DNA of 64,000 nucleotides, from assembly GCF_021390715.1 (NCBI RefSeq), contig NZ_JAJGWT010000003.1:186001-250000 (forward strand), given 5' to 3'. A program made the translations under genes and the position numbers. Below are positions 19,222-25,439 of the stretch, one piece after another. The notes below the pieces were generated by a model. It had not been told where the DNA came from. It did not search any database and saw only the letters and a program-made list of their open reading frames with translations. Numbering within the stretch: position 1 is the first letter of the stretch; every line of letters starts with the position of its first letter. The stretch comes from Tenacibaculum piscium (GTDB lineage: Bacteria; Bacteroidota; Bacteroidia; Flavobacteriales; Flavobacteriaceae).

Positions 19222-19899
19222 TTAAATATCGAAAATAATTCCTTCTTTTTTTAGTTGAAAAAATCGTTTTTCATTAAATTGAAACAGTTTAGCAGGTCGT
19301 CCTGAGCCTTTTGATGTCTTTTCATCTAATTCATCTAAAATATTTAAATGTATTATTTTTTTTCGAAAATTACGTCTATCAACAGCTCTTCCTAAAAGTG
19401 TTGAATAAAGTTTTTCTAAATCTGAAAAAGGAAATTTACTTTCTAATAATTCAAAACCAATCGGTTCATAGGTTATTTTTGCACGCAAACGATTTATTGC
19501 TTTATCTAAAATTTCTTTATGATCAAAAGATAATTCTGGTAATTTATCAATAGAAAACCATTGCGCTTCCTCTGCATCAGTACTGGCTTTCAGTTTAAAA
19601 TAATTTGGTTTTACAAGTCCGAAATAAGCAACCGTTACAACTCTTTTTCTAGGATCTCTTTCTGGTTGACCAAAAGTATATAATTGCTCTAAATAATTTA
19701 TTTTAACACCTGTTTCTTCTGATAGTTCTCTTTCAACAGCGGTTTCTAATGATTCATCTTTTAATACAAAACCACCTGGAATTGCCCATTTCCCTTTAAA
19801 AGGTTCGTATTTTCTTTTTATCAATAATATGGAAATATTTCCTGCTTCATAACCAAAAACTACGGCATCTACCGAAAGCATTATTTCTTGTTGTGTCAT
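19222..19899 (-). CDS. nrtR: NrtR-family Nudix-domain transcriptional regulator
   Basis: The protein is 225 aa: an N-terminal Nudix domain and a C-terminal winged helix (GSGRPAKLFQFNEKRFFQLKKEG). NrtR repressors sense ADP-ribose or related NAD metabolites and control NAD salvage genes. The Nudix box is complete here (GGFVLKD-E-...RELSEETGV), whereas many NrtR repressors have a degenerate box, so ADP-ribose hydrolysis is possible. It precedes the NAMPT and Prs-like genes on the same strand, and candidate operators flank it on both sides, consistent with autoregulation. Confidence 0.85.
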   Translation of the reverse strand: MTQQEIMLSVDAVVFGYEAGNISILLIKRKYEPFKGKWAIPGGFVLKDESLETAVERELSEETGVKINYLEQLYTFGQPERDPRKRVVTVAYFGLVKPNYFKLKASTDAEEAQWFSIDKLPELSFDHKEILDKAINRLRAKITYEPIGFELLESKFPFSDLEKLYSTLLGRAVDRRNFRKKIIHLNILDELDEKTSKGSGRPAKLFQFNEKRFFQLKKEGIIFDI

Positions 19900-19902
19900 T
19901 AT

Positions 19903-19920
19903 GTGTTATTTGTACGCAAA
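19903..19920. promoter_or_regulatory. Candidate NrtR operator, site 3
   Basis: GTGT-N7-ACGCAAA, the reverse complement of the pattern at sites 1 and 2. It starts 4 bp upstream of the regulator's ATG, where binding would block its own transcription or translation. Confidence 0.55.
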
Positions 19921-20022
19921 AATACATTATTTACCCAATACATAGGCTAGCCACTCCTATTCAAATACAAAGAACAATAAAGATTAAATCAACTCAAGCA
20001 GTTATTTTTATAAAAGCAGTTG

Positions 20023-20030
20023 TATTTTTG
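20023..20030 (+). promoter_or_regulatory. -7 promoter element of the nitroreductase-like gene
   Basis: TATTTTTG matches TANNTTTG, 22 bp upstream of the ATG at 20053. It supports that start over upstream in-frame codons, which would overlap the promoter. Confidence 0.6.
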
Positions 20031-20052
20031 CTTGATAAAAAAATCAAAAAAG

Positions 20053-20682
20053 ATGAATACTATAGAAAATTTAAAATGGCGTTATGCTGTTAAAAAATTC
20101 GATGAAAATAAATCACTTTCAGAAACACAAATAACTACTTTAAAAGAAGCCTTTAATTTAACTGCTACTTCTTACGGATTACAGCCTGTTAAAATGGTTG
20201 TTATTCAAAATAAAGAAATTCAGCAACAATTAGTTGCACATTCTTGGAATCAGCAACAAATACTTCAAGCTTCTCACGTGTTGGTTTTGTGTATTCCTAA
20301 AGAATATTCTTTAACAGATATTGATGCGTATTTTTCGTATGTAAAAAAAGTTAGAAACACGCCCGATGCCATTTTAAGCCCTTTTAAGAAAATACTTCGA
20401 GAAACTATCGGTACGAAAACACAAGAAGAATTACGTAATTGGAATAAAAATCAAGCCTATATTGCCTTAGGAAATTTAATGACCGTTGCGGCAAACCAGC
20501 AAATAGATTCTTGCCCAATGGAAGGTTTTATCCCTGAAAAATATGATGAAGTTTTAGGTTTAGACAAACATAATTTAACATCAGTATTAGTATTGCCTGT
20601 TGGTTTTAGAGCCGAAGATGATTATATGAAAGACCTAAAAAAGGTTCGTAAAAACATAGAAGACATCATTATTGAAATGTAA
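20053..20682 (+). CDS. NAD(P)H-dependent nitroreductase-family oxidoreductase
   Basis: The protein is 209 aa from ATG 20053 (an upstream in-frame codon at 20020 is rejected because a -7 box lies there). It opens with LKWRYAVKKFDENKSLSE and contains TATSYGLQP and a C-terminal VLPVGFRAEDD motif, matching the NfsB/nitroreductase fold that binds FMN. Members reduce nitroaromatics, quinones or flavins; the physiological substrate is unknown. It is divergent from nrtR, with about 150 bp between them. Confidence 0.85.
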   Translation: MNTIENLKWRYAVKKFDENKSLSETQITTLKEAFNLTATSYGLQPVKMVVIQNKEIQQQLVAHSWNQQQILQASHVLVLCIPKEYSLTDIDAYFSYVKKVRNTPDAILSPFKKILRETIGTKTQEELRNWNKNQAYIALGNLMTVAANQQIDSCPMEGFIPEKYDEVLGLDKHNLTSVLVLPVGFRAEDDYMKDLKKVRKNIEDIIIEM

Positions 20683-20695
20683 TTTTATAGGTACA

Positions 20696-20743
20696 AGTTA
20701 TGAATTACGATAAACTAAATTAGTACTTTCGTAATTCATAACT
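20696..20743. repeat. 15-bp perfect inverted repeat between two genes
   Basis: AGTTATGAATTACGA (20696-20710) and its exact complement (20729-20743) flank an 18-nt loop. TCGTAATT then recurs just outside the right arm. It lacks a following T-run. It lies between the nitroreductase and the symporter, 14 bp before the latter's ATG. Confidence 0.7.
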
Positions 20744-20757
20744 CGTAATTAAATTAT

Positions 20758-22194
20758 ATGCAACCACTACATATTATACTCCTTATTCTTGCCTACTTTG
20801 GAGTATTAATTTTGATATCTTACCTTACAAGTAAATCGGCAAATAACAACACTTTTTTTAAAGCAGATAATTCTTCGCCATGGTATTTAGTCGCCTTCGG
20901 AATGATTGGCGCTTCACTTTCTGGCGTTACTTTTATTTCCGTTCCTGGCTGGGTTGAAGGTCAGCAAATGAGTTATATGCAAATGGTTTTTGGCTATGTA
21001 GTTGGTTACGCCGTTATCGGTTTAGTTTTACTTCCGCTTTATTATCGCTTAAATTTAACATCAATATATACTTATTTAGAAACTCGTTTTGGGCGCTATT
21101 CTTATAAAACTGGTGCTTCTTTTTTCTTATTATCAAGAACTATTGGTGCGGCTTTCAGGTTGTTTTTGGTTGCCAATGTTTTACAATTAATTTTGTTTGA
21201 TGCTTACGGAATTCCGTTTTGGGTAACCGTAACGATTACCATTTTATTAATTTGGTTATACACTTTTAAAGGTGGTATAAAAACCATCGTTTGGACAGAT
21301 ACTTTACAAACTTTATTCATGTTAATTGCCGTTGGTGTTTGTATTATTATGATAAAAGACAGCCTAGAAATTGATAGTTTATTTACCTATATATCTGAAA
21401 GTAAATCGGCTAAAATGTTCTTTTTTGAGGATATAAAAGCAGGAAATTATTTTTGGAATCGGTTTTTATCTGGCGCATTTATTGCCATTGTTATGACAGG
21501 ATTAGATCAAGATATGATGCAAAAAAACTTAACCTGTCGTAATTTAAAAGATGCTCAAAAAAATATGTTTTGGTTTACGATTGTTTTAGTAATCGTTAAT
21601 TTTTTCTTTTTAGCTTTGGGTGTTTTACTTACAGATTATGCCAATATTAACGGATTAGATGCACATAAAGACCAATTATTTCCGATGATTGCCATGAGTG
21701 GCGATTTAGGTTTGGTAACTTCTTTATTCTTTTTATTAGGATTAATTGCCGCTGCGTATTCAAGTGCCGACAGTGCGTTAACCTCCTTAACCACCTCTTT
21801 TAGTATTGATATTTTAGAAATTGATAAAAAAGAAGATAATCAGGAAAAAGAAAAAATCCGTAAGAGAATACACATTTTATTTTCATTTATATTAATCGCA
21901 ACTATTTTAGTTTTTAAATATTTTATTGCAGATGCCAGTGTAATTGCTAAAATATTTCAATTTGCGGGTTATACTTATGGTCCGTTATTAGGTTTATATG
22001 CCTTCGGATTATTTACAAAACTGAATATAAAAGATAAATTAGTTCCTATCATTTGTATTGTATCTCCTGTTCTTACTTTTTTGATAAGTTATTTTAGTAA
22101 GACATTATTCAATTTCGACTTCGGATTTTTCGTATTAGTTTTAAACGGATTGCTTACTTTCTTCGGATTATTAATGATAAAAACATCAAAATAA
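20758..22194 (+). CDS. Sodium:solute symporter (SSS family)
   Basis: This 478-aa protein has about 12-13 predicted spans and SSS hallmarks: an N-terminal GMIGASLSGVTFISVPGW, RTIGAAFRL, and the Na+-site-like region AAAYSSADSALTSLTTSF. Family members take up sugars, sialic acid, proline or other solutes with Na+. No catabolic gene is adjacent, so the substrate is open. The ATG lies 14 bp after a long inverted repeat. Confidence 0.9.
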   Translation: MQPLHIILLILAYFGVLILISYLTSKSANNNTFFKADNSSPWYLVAFGMIGASLSGVTFISVPGWVEGQQMSYMQMVFGYVVGYAVIGLVLLPLYYRLNLTSIYTYLETRFGRYSYKTGASFFLLSRTIGAAFRLFLVANVLQLILFDAYGIPFWVTVTITILLIWLYTFKGGIKTIVWTDTLQTLFMLIAVGVCIIMIKDSLEIDSLFTYISESKSAKMFFFEDIKAGNYFWNRFLSGAFIAIVMTGLDQDMMQKNLTCRNLKDAQKNMFWFTIVLVIVNFFFLALGVLLTDYANINGLDAHKDQLFPMIAMSGDLGLVTSLFFLLGLIAAAYSSADSALTSLTTSFSIDILEIDKKEDNQEKEKIRKRIHILFSFILIATILVFKYFIADASVIAKIFQFAGYTYGPLLGLYAFGLFTKLNIKDKLVPIICIVSPVLTFLISYFSKTLFNFDFGFFVLVLNGLLTFFGLLMIKTSK

Positions 22195-22233
22195 ATTAAA
22201 ATATTTCTTAAAAAAAACAGATAAAAATCTAAA

Positions 22234-22410
22234 ATGCCGAAAAAAGGAAAAGCCAAAAACACCGTTAATAAAGCGAAACATACTCGCTTGATGAAGCAAA
22301 AAGAGAACAAAGTAAAACTTGCGAAACAACAAAATAAAGAACGTTTAAAAGCATTGGTTAAAAAAATGAACGAACAGAACCAACAAAAAGAGCAAAACAA
22401 ATCAGAATAA
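22234..22410 (+). CDS. Small highly basic protein, 58 aa
   Basis: ATG 22234 to TAA 22408-22410. The product is 58 aa, starts MPKKGKAKNTVNKAKHTRL, is rich in Lys, Gln and Asn, and is strongly helical in composition, without a membrane segment. It lies 39 bp after the symporter. It could be a nucleic-acid- or ribosome-associated peptide; no family was recognised. Clean coding composition and position support it being real. Confidence 0.55.
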   Translation: MPKKGKAKNTVNKAKHTRLMKQKENKVKLAKQQNKERLKALVKKMNEQNQQKEQNKSE

Positions 22411-22477
22411 ATAGCGCTTTTATTTCATTAAGAAAACAATAACAAATTATCCTATTTCTATACTGTATCTTAGCAAG

Positions 22478-22852
22478 GTGAAAAAAAAATTAAACATAAA
22501 AACAATACAAAATATAATTCCTCTTTTAGGACTTGTACTATTATTGTTAATTTCACCTTGCAAGATTCGTAATTTTGTAGAAGCAAAACTTGGTTTTCCG
22601 ACAACACAGGTTATCAACAAAAGCAAAACAACGATTACTATTTCTTGCAATAATGCTGTACTTCCCCAAAGTAAATTAATCAAATTTAACACTTGTTTTA
22701 AATATCTACCACTTGTTTTCGTAGGTTTTAAAAAAGTACCTAAAATTACTGATGCTTCTAACCTATCTACTCAATTTCGAGAAGCTAGAAATTATTCAGC
22801 GACTACGATTCCACTTTATATTTTATATCAAAAATTTACCAATTACCTATAA
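22478..22852 (+). CDS. Hypothetical exported protein, 124 aa
   Basis: The frame starts at GTG 22478. An N-terminal hydrophobic segment (about residues 12-26, LLGLVLLLLISPC) looks like a signal peptide or lipoprotein signal, and the Cys after SP could be lipidated. The mature part has scattered Cys (CNN, CFK). No known family was recognised. It lies upstream of the DsrE/DoxDA pair but is separated by a structured gap. Confidence 0.55.
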   Translation: MKKKLNIKTIQNIIPLLGLVLLLLISPCKIRNFVEAKLGFPTTQVINKSKTTITISCNNAVLPQSKLIKFNTCFKYLPLVFVGFKKVPKITDASNLSTQFREARNYSATTIPLYILYQKFTNYL

Positions 22853-22875
22853 TTAATAAGTCTTTTTTGAAATAA

Positions 22876-22950
22876 GATATCAGTAAAAACTGATATTATC
22901 ATAATTTATAAACTTGAAATTAGCTACAAATCATGTAGTGATATTTCAAG
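22876..22950 (+). other. Two hairpins upstream of the DsrE gene
   Basis: Hairpin 1: GATATCAGT-AAAA-ACTGATATT (22876-22897). Hairpin 2: CTTGAAAT (22913-22920) with ATTTCAAG (22943-22950), and an inner CTAC/GTAG stem. Neither has a clean T-run, so they may be an mRNA leader structure or protein-binding sites rather than terminators. Confidence 0.45.
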
Positions 22951-23003
22951 CATTACCTCGTTTACTTTTTTTAGTAGCAATCAAAATTTAAAATTTTCAA
23001 AAC

Positions 23004-23423
23004 ATGAAAAATTCAATTCTATATATAACAACAATTTTCCTTTTTTTAATTACGATAACACAAATACAAGCACAAAAAACTAGCACAAAAAACAACTATG
23101 TTGTACTTACTAAAAACAGTAAGCAACTCGAACCAATACTACTAACTGCTAATGAATTAGCCAAAGAAGATGGTTTTAAATATGGCGATTTTCATGTCAT
23201 TATTTGCGGAAAAACGGTAAGTGATATTCCTAATAATTATGCTTTTAATAAGTTACTAATAACCGCTAAAAAACAACATGTAAAAGTCTTTGTTTGTGGT
23301 ATTTCTTTAGATAAATTAAAAATAAAGAAAAGTGAATTACCTGAAAATATAACAATCACTAAAAATGGTATTTTATATGGATTTCAGTTGATAAAAAAAG
23401 GATTTATTTCATTAACAATATAA
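23004..23423 (+). CDS. Exported DsrE-family protein
   Basis: The protein is 139 aa with a cleavable signal peptide (residues 1-23, ending QAQ). The mature part has the DsrE alpha/beta fold: FHVIICGKTV, then AKKQHVKVFVCGISLDKL with the Cys typical of sulfur carriers, and a C-terminal ENITITKNGILYGFQLIKKGF. DsrE proteins carry or relay reactive sulfur. Ten bases downstream is a thiosulfate:quinone oxidoreductase-like gene, which supports a periplasmic sulfur role. Confidence 0.78.
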   Translation: MKNSILYITTIFLFLITITQIQAQKTSTKNNYVVLTKNSKQLEPILLTANELAKEDGFKYGDFHVIICGKTVSDIPNNYAFNKLLITAKKQHVKVFVCGISLDKLKIKKSELPENITITKNGILYGFQLIKKGFISLTI

Positions 23424-23433
23424 AAAGGATATA

Positions 23434-24453
23434 ATGAAAAATATCAATATAAAAAATGATGCAGGACTTTTAGTACTCGCAATAAGATTGGTAATTGGTT
23501 GGACATATTTTTCAGCTTTTTGGAGAAGAACCATTTTAGCAAACAAACTAGATCCTGAAGTTGCGGGGTATATTGGTGAAAAATTTAATCACTTTTTACC
23601 TAATGCACTAGGCATAAAACCTATTATTCAGTATCTCGTTGAAAATCCAGATATGCTATGGTTAAACATGGTTATTTTTACTATTATTGAAGGAATTGTT
23701 GGCCTGTTTATTATCTTCGGATTATTTACCCGAATAATGAGTATTGGCGTATTTTTCTTAGCAATGGGAATTCTTCTTGGTTCAGGATGGATTGGCACTA
23801 CTTGTCTGGATGAATGGCAAATTGGAGTACTCGGTATTGCAACTGGTTTTGTCTTATTTTTAACAGGAAGTGGTACGTATTCATTAGATAATTATCTGAT
23901 TAAAAATAATTTTTCTATAACCAAAAAGAACTGGTTTGCTTGGTTAGCATCAGGAATTTTACCAATTAAAGACACTATATTTCCAAAAGTTGTACTCATT
24001 GGTTCACTGTTTATTTTAGGAATGACATTGATGACAAATCAAGTATTTCACGGCGGATTATGGGGTACACTTCACAACAAATCGGTAAAACCAACACTTG
24101 AAATTACACAAGGTAAAATAAAAAATAATATTCTTTCTTTTGATGTTTTTAGAACTGAAGGCGTTGATGTTTACGGCTCTTGGACCATCGCTATTGAATT
24201 ATTTGATGCACAAAAAAATACTATTTTTAAGTATAATCAAAAAGATTTAGCTTCCTTTAAAAAAGAAAATATTTCCAATTATTATATTGCCAAAATAAAA
24301 CCAGCAAAGCATAGTTTGATTATTCCTTTAGGAGCAAAAGCAACACTACGCTTTAAAAAAGATATATTAAACACACTATCAAAAGGAATATACACTGTAA
24401 AAATTACAGATATTAGTGGTGCATACTGGGAACATAAAATTTCTAAAAACTAA
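23434..24453 (+). CDS. DoxD-DoxA fusion, thiosulfate:quinone oxidoreductase-like
   Basis: In this 339-aa protein residues 1-150 form a DoxD-like four-span membrane domain (RLVIGWTYFSAFWRR, GLFTRIMSIGVFF, LGSGWIGTTCLDEWQIG). After another span, residues about 215-339 form a DoxA-like beta domain ending YTVKITDISGAYWEHKI. In Acidianus, DoxD and DoxA are separate subunits of an enzyme oxidising thiosulfate to tetrathionate with quinone reduction; here they are fused. It forms an operon with the DsrE gene and ends at a strong terminator. Confidence 0.82.
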   Translation: MKNINIKNDAGLLVLAIRLVIGWTYFSAFWRRTILANKLDPEVAGYIGEKFNHFLPNALGIKPIIQYLVENPDMLWLNMVIFTIIEGIVGLFIIFGLFTRIMSIGVFFLAMGILLGSGWIGTTCLDEWQIGVLGIATGFVLFLTGSGTYSLDNYLIKNNFSITKKNWFAWLASGILPIKDTIFPKVVLIGSLFILGMTLMTNQVFHGGLWGTLHNKSVKPTLEITQGKIKNNILSFDVFRTEGVDVYGSWTIAIELFDAQKNTIFKYNQKDLASFKKENISNYYIAKIKPAKHSLIIPLGAKATLRFKKDILNTLSKGIYTVKITDISGAYWEHKISKN

Positions 24454-24491
24454 AATAGTTAATACTTTCCTTTATTCTTTAATCAAGTTAG

Positions 24492-24526
24492 CTCAAAATA
24501 CTATTAAAATAGTATTTTGAGTTTTT
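24492..24526 (+). terminator. Terminator of the DsrE-DoxDA operon
   Basis: The arms CTCAAAATACTATT (24492-24505) and AATAGTATTTTGAG (24508-24521) form a perfect 14-bp stem with a minimal loop, followed by five Ts. Confidence 0.85.
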
Positions 24527-24572
24527 CTATAATTTAATTTGCTGATAAAAGCATTAAAAACGATTTCTAGTT

Positions 24573-25106
24573 ATGAATTTCGAAATTAAACGACTTAAAA
24601 ACATTACAGATACTTATTTTTCAGAAGCTTGGAAACTTTATCAAGAAGCTTTTCCTGAAGAAGAACGACGCTTATTAGACACACAAATTATCATCTTAAA
24701 AAATTCAAAATATCATTTTGAAGTGATACTTCATGAAAATAAATTTATTGGTTTTTTACTCTGGTGGAATTTTGAATCATTACATTTTATAGACCATTTT
24801 GCCACGGATTCAATCCATAGAAATAAAGGATATGGTAAAAAAATACTTGAAAATTTTATAAAAAATAGTCGTAAAACTGTTTTATTAGAAGTAGAATTAC
24901 CAAATAGTGAAATCAATAAACGTAGAATACAATTTTATGAACGAATTGGTTTTCAACTAAATTCACATTATTATGAAACCCCCGCTTTATCAGTAGGAAA
25001 AGAAGCTTTTCAATTACTTTTAATGTCATATCCTAGCCTTATTTGCTCAAAAGATTTTGAGAAATTTACCACAATATATCAACCTATTATTTTTAAAAAT
25101 AGGTAA
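24573..25106 (+). CDS. GNAT-family N-acetyltransferase
   Basis: This 177-aa protein has the GNAT acetyl-CoA-binding motif A as HRNKGYGKKILENF (about residues 87-100) and the beta4 IDHFATDSI strand. A C-terminal FYERIGFQLN motif precedes LLMSYP. Substrates of GNAT enzymes range from small amines to protein N-termini, and nothing nearby indicates which. It is upstream of the tyrS leader but has its own start. Confidence 0.82.
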   Translation: MNFEIKRLKNITDTYFSEAWKLYQEAFPEEERRLLDTQIIILKNSKYHFEVILHENKFIGFLLWWNFESLHFIDHFATDSIHRNKGYGKKILENFIKNSRKTVLLEVELPNSEINKRRIQFYERIGFQLNSHYYETPALSVGKEAFQLLLMSYPSLICSKDFEKFTTIYQPIIFKNR

Positions 25107-25141
25107 AAAAAACGGTTTTAAATTTTAATCGATTAGATAAC

Positions 25142-25172
25142 TTGTTTAACAACTTGTTTTTATATAATTTTG
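25142..25172 (+). promoter_or_regulatory. Promoter of the tyrS leader
   Basis: TTG at 25142-25144 and TAATTTTG at 25165-25172 are spaced by 20 bp, matching the Bacteroidota -33/-7 pattern. Transcription would start near 25179, giving a leader of about 260 nt before tyrS. Confidence 0.65.
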
Positions 25173-25180
25173 TAGCTTGA

Positions 25181-25220
25181 TTTTAATCTTATTTTTTAAG
25201 ATAAAATAATAAGATTAAAA
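25181..25220 (+). other. Hairpin at the 5' end of the tyrS leader transcript
   Basis: TTTTAATCTTATT (25181-25193) and its exact complement (25208-25220) form a 13-bp AU stem at the predicted transcript start. It may protect the 5' end or affect initiation; it is separate from the downstream attenuator. Confidence 0.5.
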
Positions 25221-25273
25221 ATTCAGCCTAAAATAAATAGGCAAAAAACAATTAAAGATTGTTAAATATCAAA

Positions 25274-25372
25274 ATGAAATTTTTGAAAAGCATATTACGT
25301 CTTCCTTTTTTCAGTACTTATTATTACCATATAATGAGTACTCGGATAGGCTATGCATATATTTTAAATTAA
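25274..25372 (+). CDS. Tyrosine-rich leader peptide (tyrL) of tyrS
   Basis: ATG 25274 to TAA 25370 encodes 32 residues. Five are Tyr: three consecutive codons (TAT TAT TAC, residues 16-18) and two more at residues 27 and 29. It lies between a good promoter and a terminator, just before a tyrosyl-tRNA synthetase gene. This enrichment matches leader peptides such as trpL, where ribosome stalling at regulatory codons decides between two RNA structures. It has no recognisable protein domain and is probably only translated for regulation. Confidence 0.75.
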   Translation: MKFLKSILRLPFFSTYYYHIMSTRIGYAYILN

Positions 25373-25428
25373 AAATACTATATACTACCAAAACCTAAAG
25401 CCCGAGCATTTTGCTCGGGCTTTTTTTT
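25313..25428 (+). promoter_or_regulatory. Predicted Tyr-responsive transcription attenuator of tyrS
   Basis: Segments 1 and 2 (25313-25324, 25331-25342) form a 12-bp hairpin with one G-U pair and contain the first Tyr codons. Segment 2' (25341-25350, CTCGGATAGG) can pair with 25394-25397 plus 25402-25406 (9 bp with an internal loop), an antiterminator. That uses the 5' arm of the terminator: 25397-25408 with 25412-25423, a 12-bp stem with GCCCGAGC, then eight Ts ending at 25428. Stalling at codons 16-18 would free 2' and prevent termination. The terminator ends 11 bp before the tyrS ATG. Confidence 0.72.
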
Positions 25429-25439
25429 ATGCAAAAAAA

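Noticed and set aside
20020-20052. Upstream extension of the nitroreductase gene
   Set aside because: The extra 11 residues cover a TATTTTTG promoter element and are unlike the family N-terminus.
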